Below are positions 41,257-52,754 of a stretch of DNA of 64,000 nt, one piece after another. The notes below the pieces were generated by a model. It was not told where the DNA came from, did not search any database, and worked only from the letters and a program-made list of their open reading frames with translations. Origin of the DNA: Pogostemon cablin (taxonomy: Eukaryota; Streptophyta; Magnoliopsida; Lamiales; Lamiaceae); contig CM042955.1 in NCBI GenBank assembly GCA_023678885.1, positions 23,137,835 to 23,201,834 on the forward strand. Reading direction: 5' to 3'. Position 1 is the stretch's first letter; every line of letters starts with the position of its first letter. Made by a program: the position numbers and the translations under genes.

Positions 41257-41347
41257 TATAAATAGTGAGGCTAGATATTAATAAATGAATAAAGGAGAGT
41301 AATAATTAAATTAAAGGTAATTAAAAATGAAAAAGGCAGTGATGAGT
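41257..41347 (+). pseudogene. Small secreted-peptide gene, copy D, promoter and first codons
   Basis: TATA (TATAAATAG, 41257-41265), leader and ATG at 41327 match copies A and C. Seven codons (MKKAVMS) are present, then the sequence turns into the terminal part of a hAT element. The break falls within two bases of the target duplication used by the 11-kb insertion in copy A. The rest of the gene is not found in the window, because the far side of the hAT element was lost at 43497. Confidence 0.78.
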
Positions 41348-41349
41348 TT

Positions 41350-43497
41350 AGACATGCATCCCGGTTCGGAACCGCCGGTTCCGGTTCTGAACCGACGGTT
41401 CCGGTTCCAACGGAGAGGGAACCGGAACCGAACCGGGGTTATGGGGTTTCGGTTCGTGAACCGGCGGTTCCGGTTCCGGTTCGGAACCGTCGGTTTTCCC
41501 ATTTTTTTTTTTTGTAAAATTTTTATTTATTTATTTATAATTTATTATATTTATACATGTGTTATTATGTGTAATTTATTTATTAAATAAGTGAAACATG
41601 TGTTGTGTAATTGAAATATTGAATTTGAGTATGTAATATCATTAAAATTGAAAACATGATGTATTTGTATGCAATATTCAATAATGCAAATAAAAATTTG
41701 AAAGTTGATATTAAATTCATAATAATCATACAATATTAATTAATGTGATCACATAAAAAATTTAATTATTAAAGTCCAAACCATTACAATTTACAAATGT
41801 AGAAGTGTAGAGAACACTACAAGTTTACACCCATGTCAACTACTCTATTTTTACTATTCAAAAATTTAAAAAATACAATATTTATAAGATAAAATACAAC
41901 AACATGATAGAGGGGGAAAAAAAAAGGACTTGAGCTTAAATTTAGGGTTAAACTTGAAAATTCAAGTTCAACTTAAATTTAAGTTGCCTACGTATCCTCG
42001 AAAGGAATCAAAGCCCACGTAGTTCTCTTAACTTACCTCAACTTACCTCTTTGGCTCGGTGGAGGTGAATGGTGATGGCATTTTTTGTTTACTCTACCAA
42101 TCTAACTTGCTTCCATATTCCGTAATTTCATCATCCGATCGGTCTTCTTCACTTTGATGTTGAATCCGTCTTTCCGCCTTTGACCAATCATCAAACAAAC
42201 ACAAATTTTCTAAATTTGTCACACTTAAATTGGATCGTGTCGGATCCAAAGTGAGATTACCAAGACTAAATGCTTGTTCGACGGCAACCGTAGAGGCGGG
42301 AGATGCAAAAACCTCTTTTACAATCAATGATAAAATAGGGAATGACTTTGTTCTCCTTGACCACCACTTCAAAATATCAAAACTAGTTCCACTTGTTTCA
42401 AACTCAAAAGTGTTAGTAAAATAAGAATCAAGTTCTTGAAAAGGATTAGATATAACCCGTGCACGTTTTTGAGATCTAGCATCATAAAAACTATAAATTT
42501 TTTGAAGAGCATCATATTTTCTAGAATTATCAACACTATCACTACTATCATCACCACTAGATTGATCATCATTCATACCATTTTGTTCTTTATACTCCTT
42601 AAAAAGGTCCTTTAGTAGATTATAAGTATTTGCAACTATGTCTTTAGGATTAGGAGCTTGTTGTCTAGTAGGAGAATCACAATTAGCATACAATGAATCA
42701 TAGTAAAGCGTTAACAATTCTTCTAAACCATCCGTTCTAATACGTAGGTCCAACAATTTAGCAACTAAACACAAGTCCGGGATTTGAAAAAAATATTTTA
42801 TCCACTTATTTTTCATGGAAAGAATAGCATTTGACAACAATGGGTGTACTTCATTAGCACTAAAAACCATAGCAATTTTAACACAATTATCAACAACTAA
42901 ATTTGAAGTAGGATAATAAACACCGGATAGTTCTTCCGTAGCATCATTAAAAATTTGCAAAACATCACATAAAGTATAACATGTGTCCCATTGATTAGCA
43001 AATAAAATTTGACCACCCGCATCTTGTGAGTAAAAAAGCACAAATATGATCTTTATAATCAAAAGAGTCATACAACATTTTATACGTCGAATTCCAACGA
43101 GTTGAAACATCTAAAGAAAATTTTTTTGGGTGAATGTTAACAGATTGACAATATCTTTTTCATCTTTTAGTCACGGAAGAGTTTCTCATTATATACCATA
43201 TAGCACTTTTAATAGGTTGAATGTGTGTTTTCAAAGCACTTATACCATCTTGAACACATAAATTCAATATATGACAAATACATCTAACATGAAAAAATCT
43301 ACCACCAATTGAGGGTTTGCAAATATTAATAAGACTTTCTAAACTAGCCGTATTAGCACTAGCATTATCAAATGAGATTGTAAAAATCTTTGTAACTAAA
43401 CCATATTCTTGCAAAATAGTACTAATTTTGTGAGCAATATTAACGGCGGTATGAGGAACATCAAATGATCTATAAGCAATTAATCTTTTTTGCAAAT
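41350..43497 (-). mobile_element. Ac-like hAT transposon, truncated on its 5' side
   Basis: The left end has CATCCCGGTTCGGAACCG and a cluster of CGGTTCCGG/CCGGAACCG words up to 41500, the kind of subterminal repeats that Ac-type transposases bind. The transposase reads from right to left. The element stops at about 43497, where Helitron coding sequence starts; the zinc-finger part of the transposase and the other terminus are missing. Confidence 0.82.
42094..43497 (-). pseudogene. hAT (Ac-like) transposase, C-terminal two-thirds
   Basis: Visible in order: KRLIAYRSFDVPHTAVNIAH and TKIFTISFDNASANTASLES (catalytic-core segment), FFHVRCICHILNLCVQDGI, then TRWNSTYKMLYD, and after a frameshift near 43100 the helical part and the dimerisation domain KWWSRRTKSFPILSLIVKEV, ASTVAVEQAFSLGNL, DPTRSNLSVTNLENLCLFDD. 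The N-terminal BED zinc finger is absent because the gene is cut at the Helitron junction. Catalytic Asp of FDNAS and the CHILNL block are present. Not functional. Confidence 0.93.
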
Positions 43498-45660
43498 TTC
43501 TGATGTAGAAGGCATGTTGTATGTTCTTGCATCACTTCCACGACGTCCAATAAGTTTTAACTGAATTTCTGTAGTGCCTTCATTTATTTTCTGACCAATC
43601 ATTCTGAAAGCTTTAGCAGGAACATTATGCTGATTCAACATATTTTTTAAGTCTGCAACAATGTTGTGATGAACTGTATCTTCATGCATAGAAATCCTAT
43701 TAAATTTATCCATTTCACAATTAATATAAGTATGAATAGGTTGATAGTCTAAGGATTAAATTAGCAGTAATGATAAAAAACAAAGCAATAGTAATTAAGT
43801 TATTACATACCCGACAACATTTATTCTGTTTTTAACTTCATTTTCTGTGTCATAGATATAGAGTTGAGAGAACTTAGGTGTACTGCCTTCTAGCGGAAAT
43901 AAACTACCCATCAAGTGGTAGTTCTGACCACTTAATCGGAAGACAGGTGGCGATCGACCATTGTTCAGAGATCTATCAATTTTTCCACCCATTGATGTGA
44001 ATGCAAACATGCTATTATACGATCTTATTTTCTCTCGATACACTTTTGTCCTGTGTCCATCACCGTGAAGCAATTCTTTTAGTAATGAAGGAGGTTCCTT
44101 AATAAAAGGTAAGACTACCTTTCCATGAATACAACATAATTTATATTTAGGCTGCATTTTTGTGGATTTTGTCTTGGTACGCTCACCATACCAGAATTTT
44201 GCAAAACAAAATTGACATTTGTACACTTCATCTCCACAATCAATGTGATGTTCACCTACATATGTATAATGATGTATGACATTTTAGTATTAGTTGACCT
44301 AATAAAATATTCGTATTAAACCAATGTATTATTGAAGCAATATTCGGTGCTTACCAATAGTGTTTAACCTGACATTGTTATTGTCGGTTTCAAATTCATC
44401 TATCACTTCTGGAGTTTCGTCATCAATATGTAAAATATCATTGCCCGCACTGTTGTCAACTTCTATCTCATAGGATGTATTTTCATAAAAATGAGAGTTC
44501 ATCACAGCTTCCACAAGCCGACTTGGTGCTATACTGGGGCCAGGTTGATTAACTTCAAAACACTTTCTTACAGTAGAATTGCTTCCTAGTAATAAAATCA
44601 TGTATAAAAAAGATAATTTAAAAAATTAAATCACACCCAGGTAATAGAATTTTGTCAAATTATAAGTAACATACTTACCATTTCTATCACCAATTAGTGG
44701 TGTAACAGGTAATATGCAATTAGGATTTGGAAAATGATCACTATTATCATTTAGATGTACACGATACTCTTCGTCGGGTTGAATGTCGACATTAATCAAA
44801 GAATCTTGTAATTCTAACACTTAAATAACAATAAAGATAGCCAAAAATGCTAGTTATAATTGAAGTAACAAATATAACTACTAATTGTATTACCTGTTGA
44901 AACGTCGTAGAATTTAGTAGCTGGTGATTTTCCTTTATCAATTGAACGTGAGCAATGATCAACCGTATGTTTCTGAAAACTGTCCACTCGTGCATCTTTT
45001 TTGTTTTTTAAGTCTAACCTGTTATTAAGATCTGTATAATAGAATTAGATTCTCTTATAAACAAAATTAATTAACAATTGAGAATAAATCAAAATACAAA
45101 ACATAATAGTTTATGAAGCAAAATAGTTCCTCAATATTGTTTTGTTCTAATTGTACATTAATATTGCTTTCACTTTTATAATGGGTAATATAAATTGCCA
45201 AATATGAAATCAACTTACAAAAGTAAAACTAACCGAGTGGAATTTCAGAGATTGTAGTAGCAGGTGATAGTCCAGAATTGTAGAAAGATAGAACATCTTT
45301 AAATACGTAATTAAAAGTAGACCTTTCTTTCTGTATTTCAATGTTGGACTGATGTCTTGTTTTGTTGACTTGATAAAAAAAAAACAAACAAACAAATATA
45401 TTAAAATCTTTTAGTTAAAATTTTACACTGAATTTTTTTTCAATTAAAAATATTAAAGAATAGTATTTTTTTCAAATTCATCATATAAATCAAATAATAA
45501 AACACATCAAACCATTTGTAATACCTGATAATGCACTTCTTGGGGTTCTTCATGAATAGATTTGAAAATGTTGCTGCTAGTTCCCACTCCTTGATTTGCA
45601 TTTTCAGACTGAAATTCAATATCCAACGCACGTCTGATGTCATTTTCTACATGAATGATA
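43490..45660 (-). pseudogene. Helitron Rep/helicase gene, N-terminal exons only
   Basis: At least seven minus-strand exons with GT/AG borders. 44226-43795 carries the N-terminal zinc-knuckle and Rep-side block of plant Helitron proteins: YKCQFCFAKFWYGERTK, YKLCCIHGKVVLPFIKEPPS, SYNSMFAFTSMGGKIDRSLN and FRLSGQNYHLMGSLFP. 43713-43490 reads DLKNMLNQHNVPAKAFRMIG then RRGSDARTYNMPSTSEI. Upstream exons (44601-44355, 44820-44690, 44995-44890, 45370-45235, 45643-45530) encode the low-complexity N-terminus. The HUH nuclease and SF1 helicase should follow but are replaced by hAT sequence at 43497. It would start rolling-circle transposition if complete. Confidence 0.88.
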
Positions 45661-45664
45661 CACA

Positions 45665-47085
45665 ATCAGATCACTATATTTCAATGATGATATTCTAACA
45701 TTCTGTAAAAAAAAATCTGAGTATATTGAAGATAAGAATCAATCAACGATGTAGTGATAATAATTTTTATCACTACATTTTACCCTTATCTCCATTGAGA
45801 CGTTTCCTCTTCTTTTGGTTTATCATTGTTGAATTTGTAAGCTTTCTCATAAAAAAGAATGCAGTTCTTAATCAAAAAAATGAAAGGAAGTTGAATACTA
45901 AGAATAACATGATATTCAGAATACTTATACGATGCTGCTATAATTTGTTAAATTATTATTCTCATGTAATAAATGTGTTTGATTACTCATAATTTAATTT
46001 ACGTTTTAATTTATGCAATTTATCAAGCGAATCATTAGTAATGTGATCAATTAAAATTTAATGTTCAAAGTTTCCATATGAATTATATATTAATCTTTCA
46101 ATCTTTGAAACACGCTTAATGGACTTTGAAAATAGATATTTATTTAAAAAATGTTTTCAACTTAATCACACATTTTACATGCTTTTTAAATTAACTAAAT
46201 AGATTTTTCATATAAAAAAGTGTTTTAAACTTAATCGCACATCTTAGATGCTTTTTATAATAATCAAACAGTTTACATACATAAGTGTAAAAATAATTGA
46301 TTCTCCATAACTTAAGTTTTCATAGAATCTAGTCTAACCTTAGAGTACTCAATTGTAATTATTATACACATTGAAGAAGGTTATATGAACATCGTATCCA
46401 AAATATTAATCAACACTAAATTATTTCTACAACAAAATATGTTTTTTTGTTTTTCAAGATTTTTATCGAACACATTGCATGCATTATTTTTTCTCAAATA
46501 TTCTATCACATACATGTATGTATAATAGAGGGAATACAAAGTCATCATGCATCAGAAAGAATTTGTAAACTAATTAAAAGCATGGAGTTTGATTCAATTG
46601 GATCATTCATTATGAAATTTTCTTCAAACGTAAATATATATTTCTTGTACCTGTTTAATTGTGGAGCCAACCATGTATGATTTTTTTTATTACGATGAAT
46701 ATTTGAAGAATCATGGTAGAAATGAAACAACACGATGAATGCACGAAGAGAAATATTCATGAAACACGCTTAATTGTCTGAAAAGATTAAGATTTTTATT
46801 GAATGTGGGCAGTAGTTAAAGTTCGTAAATAAATATGAACCTGTATTTATAATTATATAAGATAAAATATAAATAAAATATAAATAAAATATAACTCTAA
46901 ACATAATTAAAGGAAATTTATTATAATAATTATGGCAAATGTCATTACTGAGTGCAAACGAACTCAGAACTTGTAATGTTATGACAATCAAGCTTTCATC
47001 CAGAAAGCATACAATTATTAATAGAAATTCAGTTAACTGATAAAAAGATGCCCAAACAATCTGAAGCATACAGGGGATTCATAGT
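45665..47085. other. Spacer between Helitron Rep and RPA1-like genes
   Basis: AT-rich, with no supported exon. The 80-90-codon frames on both strands are Ile/Phe/Asn-rich and have no motif. Confidence 0.5.
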
Positions 47086-47089
47086 GAAT

Positions 47090-49587
47090 TATTCCTTTTC
47101 AATCTTGATGGAGATCAATGACTTGTTCTTTTTCAAAGAAGTCAAAGATGAAAAGTTGTCCAACAATGATCTCTTCGCAACAGTGTCCACATCATCAACA
47201 TCAATGGCTTCTTCATCTCTTTTACAGGTTTTATTTGGTGATTCAGCGTCATCACATGTTGAATCGGCCTGTTTTGAGAGTGATTAACATAATTATTCAC
47301 ATAAAATAGTAATTCAAATTCTTGAAAGAGTAGATTTTGAATTTAGCATAATTCATCAATAAAACGAACTCTGGAGATTTTAGTACTATCATCAGTTAGA
47401 GCCTTCTTGCCACATTCAGAATCCTACACATTGAAAAAAAATTGTAAATAAAATGTTAAACTTTGTATTTATAGAGTCATTGAATCAATTAACATACCTG
47501 GCTGTCACTAAAAGAAGGAAAGTACTTCTTAATGATCTCTGTGTCTGTGCAAACTTTCGAGACAACAAACTTTGAATTTGGTATATCAAATTTCCTCGGA
47601 GACACCTTCATCAACATTTCCTTCTCAAGTAAATCCATGATTTCGTCTGGTGGTGAGTTGATGTTGTTCTATGACAACAAAGCTCTTATAAAGATGAAGG
47701 AAATACTTAAGATTAAAAACAAATGAACTAATATTATTGTGAACAAAATTAGACGTACTTTTGTGTTAGTTTCGTAGATCATATTAGCAGTTTTGCCAAT
47801 TAGAGTCTTGCAAACAGAATCCCATAAGACAAAAAAGGAATTGCTAGTAGAGTCCATGATCAGTGCTGTTAGCATATACCTATTATAAAATTCAAATATG
47901 TTATGCCATATAATTCCAAACAAATTAAAACACCGAATAATAACTGTAGTTAATATAGAAAAACCACCTCTTGAATCCGCTGACAACATTCTTTTGACAC
48001 CAATAGCAATATAGCTTACCATCAACTTTCTTAATTTTATGTGCACAACTTTTGCAAGACATATACCACCAGTTTGTGGCATTTTCAAACTGCATAATCC
48101 TTCCAAGAATCCAATATGTTCCATAACATAAGTATTAATTGTCAGACATAATATAACAATGCTTTATATGAAGCAAGATAAACGATAGGACTCATTATCC
48201 AATTGATTACCTCTTCTTTGGATAAGAACTCTTCCATTGTAATTGAGACAATATCTACAGATTCAAGCTCATTTGAATAATTAGAAGTTGTTGTTGCAGA
48301 GCTTGTAGCAATTGAACTTGAACATCCTTCTGAAATCATCCTGGATATCATAAAAAGGACAAACGTGATTATAAGAAGTACTTTTGTTGACACCAATATC
48401 AAATATATAAGAGACAATTATTATGATCAAAGCATAATTACCTCGTGGTATACTCTTCTATTTCGTGGCAGTTTTCAGAATATACTATTTTTGATGGGTT
48501 ATAGGAGGTAGTCAGCGATATTTCCAAAGAGTCTGTTAGATTGATAAATTATAACTATATAATTTGTAGCAGCAAGTTAAGAATACCATATTTGAAATAA
48601 ACTCTTAACATTATAGCAAAACTTACAGTCATTCTTTTTTATTCTAAACATCTGAAGGATGATGACCAGAGGAGAAGATCGTGGCATAGTATTCCTCATT
48701 CCTTTAATCAGGTCCATGGATTCCTCACTCCATAGGGAAGCTTTTATGGATCTACCCCTGATCAATAGTTATACAAATTCATTAAGTTCTCAATACAATT
48801 AATTCTAACATTTCATAACTAATCAGTATATTTGAATTGATGAATAATGAATTAATAAATGTGCTAATTATGTCTTACTCAATCTCCACAATATTGATCT
48901 CCACAACCTTTGTCGGAACTCCACCTACTTGAACCATTAAAGATCAATAAACATCTCCCAACTTTCCTATAACATCTACATAAATCGTTGTAAAAATTAT
49001 TGTTGTAGTATCTGTGATGAAAAATATTGATTTGCATTTATTTAAAACAGAATCTAGCCAAACCTATAATATAGACAAACCTATTAAAATCTTGTCATCT
49101 GAGAACCTCTCTAATAAGATATCATCAATTAAAACGAAAGAATATGAACGCTGAGGAAGGGTTTCATCATAAAGTTGTGTTATAACTGTGGATGGAATTG
49201 CGAAAATTCGATAAATGCCTGATGTAACCTTGTACTCCGCAGTGTTATCATTCACGCAAAAATTTGTATACATCATACACGCACGATTCATTCCGCTTGG
49301 ATTTAAATTTGGCTATGTGACTACTCATGACAGTAATTTGAATTCGATTCCCCTAAAAAAATAATAATTAAATTTACATTAATTCAACATAGAACTCAAT
49401 AGTTGCTATATGTATTAAAAACAGTAGATTGTTACATACAGTAGATTTATTTAGATATACTTTAAAAATTTTAAAATAAGTGATAGAAGTTTTTAATGTG
49501 TACCTCGAAGTCGTAGAAAACACCTTCAAATGTTGGAGAACCGTTCCTCATTCTTGAATTGAAAAGGCGAAAATATCTTAACTTCAT
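47090..49587 (-). pseudogene. RPA1-like single-stranded-DNA-binding protein (Helitron-associated type)
   Basis: About ten minus-strand exons. Exon 1 begins MKLRYFRLFNSRMRNGSPTF. Exon 2 reads GNRIQITVMSSHIAKFKSK, then (after a frameshift) VNDNTAEYKVTSGIYRIFAI and RSYSFVLIDDILLERF, the first OB fold of RPA70-type proteins. DVIGKLGDVY and GVPTKVVEINIVEIE, then GRSIKASLWSEESMDL make the second. The zinc-ribbon third fold reads WILGRIMQFENATNWWYMSC with CKSC...CYWC, then YMLTALIMDSTSNSFFVLWD. The tail ends SLISIKIEKE at 47090. RPA1 coats single strands; plant Helitrons often encode such a protein beside Rep. A stop (after DVY) and the exon-2 frameshift make it a pseudogene. Confidence 0.85.
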
Positions 49588-49755
49588 GGATTAATTAATG
49601 CTGTTTCTTTTCAAGTTTTTGATCAAGGTGTACTGAGGAGCCATCAGAAAAGATTGAAAAGCAAGTTTACTTTGTATTTTCTATTATGAATAGTGATATT
49701 GTAAATGGAGTGTAACAATTGCTTAAATAATGTCAGTATGATGAAGGAAGTGAAA

Positions 49756-51241
49756 TTAAGAAGTAAATATATATTTATTGTAATTGACAGAAAATAAGGA
49801 AGTTAATGCTGAATCACCATGGAAATGTTCATCATGGCTCACAATATGTTTAAAATAAGTGGCATGTTCATAATGGAAATGCTTGGCAGTAAGATGCACA
49901 ATATCAGTTCTGCAGATATCAACCGACGGAGTGTCCATAGCTACATAATCTGTTGTAGTTGGCATACTTAAAATTATTAGAACATTAGGAATGACAAACA
50001 AAATTGATGAATAGTAGGGTAAAAATAAAACAAACCTTCAAACGGTACTCGTGTTCCAATAGAGTTATACAACATACTGAGGAACGCCGATGTAATTGGA
50101 TCATAATAACACGTAACAAACTTGACATCCCAATTCGAATAAAATCTCACCAAAGCAGGCCATCCAAAACCAAGTTCAATACCATTTTTTCAATTCTTAG
50201 TGAACACGTAAATACACTTCCCATTGATTGATGCAACTTTGATAATTTTTTTTTGGCTTGTACAAAGACTGTCCCGAACATATGAAGGAAGAATCTGTAT
50301 CAAATGATTCGATTATATAAAATTTTACAATACTGCTAGAGTGTAATCTAAAGTCAAATATCTAAGATTTAATATAAACATAATTACAGAGCTCAACAAA
50401 ATATGGTGTTAAAGTCTATACATGAAATATTATAGTGAGTTGCAAACTGATTCAAAAGAATATATTAAAGAAAACAACTTCAATTACCATTTTTTCCTGA
50501 AGTTTAGATAGAAAACATCTTCTGCTCAGTACCACCCTGTCCATATCACAACCTGCATAAAATTATTCAACTTATAACTAACCTGTCCTTTAAAATTCAA
50601 TGCTAATGATAATATGTCCAACAATAATTGACATTATATATAAGATTTTCTTACGTTTTAGTTCACCCATTTCATCATAAACACAGAAGTAAAATGTGCC
50701 GTCAAACACGTATAAGAAAGAAATAATATCATGTTTCAATATGTGGTTATCACTCTGAAAATCTGACCAACCATCACAGAAAGTATAATATCCTCCAAAT
50801 TTCTTCATACAAATATTATATTTCTTTCCAGTTAAACAAACGAATTCACATGTGAAATCGTTATGGACAAACATTCTTTGTGACCATTCAAAAATAAGCA
50901 CCTTGATAAGGAAATTAACAGTAATTAGAACAATAATGGAATTAAATTGAGTTCAGTAATAACAATATAAATAAACTCATAAACACAAGAGACTGTTAAT
51001 ACCATAGATTGTTGATCGTCGATTATCACTTCGTTTGAAACTTCGCAAATAAAATAATAATTATCTCGTGAATAGAAGTTTTCCATATGGCGATCTATCT
51101 CCATATCTAATATAGTTTTACAAAATATTAAATATACATAGTTGTTAAACAAATCAATAGGTAAATGAAGATAAATTGTTAAGTTGAGATCTTACCTTCA
51201 ACTGAAAACCAATTGTTCCTGATCCTGGTAACGACAGCCAT
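49756..51241 (-). pseudogene. Divergent B3-like DNA-binding protein, gene 3
   Basis: Six minus-strand exons are proposed: 51241-51196 (MAVVTRIRNNWFSV), about 51100-50998 (MENFYSRDNYYFICEVSNEV), 50901-50620, 50555-50490, about 50290-50040 and 49965-49756. Exon 3 has GGYYTFCDGWSDFQSDNHIL and FDGTFYFCVYDEMGEL, the W..F and VYDE-G features of a B3 fold. Exon 5 has KVASINGKCIYVFTKN, a stop, then ELGFGWPALVRFYSNW and ends VPFEG, closely parallel to the + gene at 57748-57994. B3 domains bind DNA in plant transcription factors such as REM proteins. The match is by pattern and weak in residues. At least one in-frame TGA. Confidence 0.6.
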
Positions 51242-51249
51242 TCGATAGA

Positions 51250-52750
51250 TCTGTAAGATAATTTGAAGTGCTAAGGTTAAAACACACATATGAAAGCAAA
51301 AGTATTGTAATAAGTATATGAAATTCAAGACATGCAGAAGTTAAATTTTTTTTAGAATCAAATCTAAATAAATTCATTACAGTGAATTTTAAAACTTTCA
51401 GTTTACGAACAAAACACAATCAAATCTTGTGTCGAACGAAGATAACTATTAGATTCTAGAGTACACACTATATTTTAAATTTGTGTAGAACGATAATAAA
51501 TATAGATTTGAGGATAGTTTACCTTTCAAATTTGCAGAATGAAGAACTGAATTTTAAGATCATCTAAGGAAAGTAAAAGTGTGCAGAAAGAATCTTGGAA
51601 TAAGATGAATGGTCATTTTGAGAATTGAAAGTAAAGAGATATGTCAGTTAAGAAAATCAAATATCCCAGAAGATTGCGATGGTTCGACTTCCAATAATAA
51701 TAAAGGCTTGATACTCTGCTATATATAATCAATTTTAGTTTTCAAAGATTGAGCATCAGTAAATTACGGGTTAAATTATGTATAATGTTAACACTAATTA
51801 ATAATCCGATTTAACGTTATAGTTTAGAGTAATCTCTATCTTTTACAGTAGTGGGTAGTTTTAGTTAAAAAAAATTATAAAAATTAATTTATTTAATGGT
51901 AAAAATTAATTAAAAGTAAATGTAATGATTAAAATCATTCAATTGTACCTGGTGCAATGCTAAGGATCGTCCAAATGCACCTGTGCATCGGATGCTTATA
52001 AGTTGGACTCTTGATTTTTATATATTAAAAAAGAGCTTATTAACCCTGTGCATCATAAAATTACAATTATTTATATAAAAAATGTGGGATTAACATAAAA
52101 ACAATTTTGCTTTTTTAATGTTTTGAATTATTAAAAGAAAAATAATTTAATATACAATAATTTAGTTATCCATGGAATTTTTTTAAAAACAACACATCGT
52201 TGTATTTAGAAGTTATTATTTAATCCAATTTATTACTATTACTGTTGTGCACATAGGCTAACATTGTGCGCAGAGGATTTAGATTTTGGATTAAATAATA
52301 ATTTAATCCCTATCATTTAGTAATTAAAATTAATAAAATAAATAAAAATAATTTAAATTTAATAGACAAAAAAGATTGCACATGTATAATCCAGAAAAAT
52401 ATTAAATTTGAATAACCACCAACCAATCCATATTTTTACTCTTTAATACGCACGGGTTTTATTATTAAAAATTATCTATTCCTTTATTTTTCTTTTAAAA
52501 TGTTATTGAAAATTCCCATTATTCAAAAGAGAAAATACAATATTAATAAGACTGATTAAATAATATAATTACATGCTTTGTTGATTTGCATGTAGGCACA
52601 ACAAAAATAATTGCACATATTAATAGATATATACATAACCGAAGTTCAATTTAAAGTGTAGACTACATCAAGCAAAAGTTATTATATACTGAAAAGAACA
52701 GAACCTCTAATAGGCATATTAACGGAAATACAGATTGAAATAAGAGGGAG
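51250..52750. other. Intergenic, no gene seen
   Basis: AT-rich. Short words GCACCTGTGCATC and TTGTGCGCAGAGG at 51978-52280 stand out but belong to nothing I know; a GTGCATTGGTGCACC word at 17200 is similar. Confidence 0.5.
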
Positions 52751-52754
52751 GATG

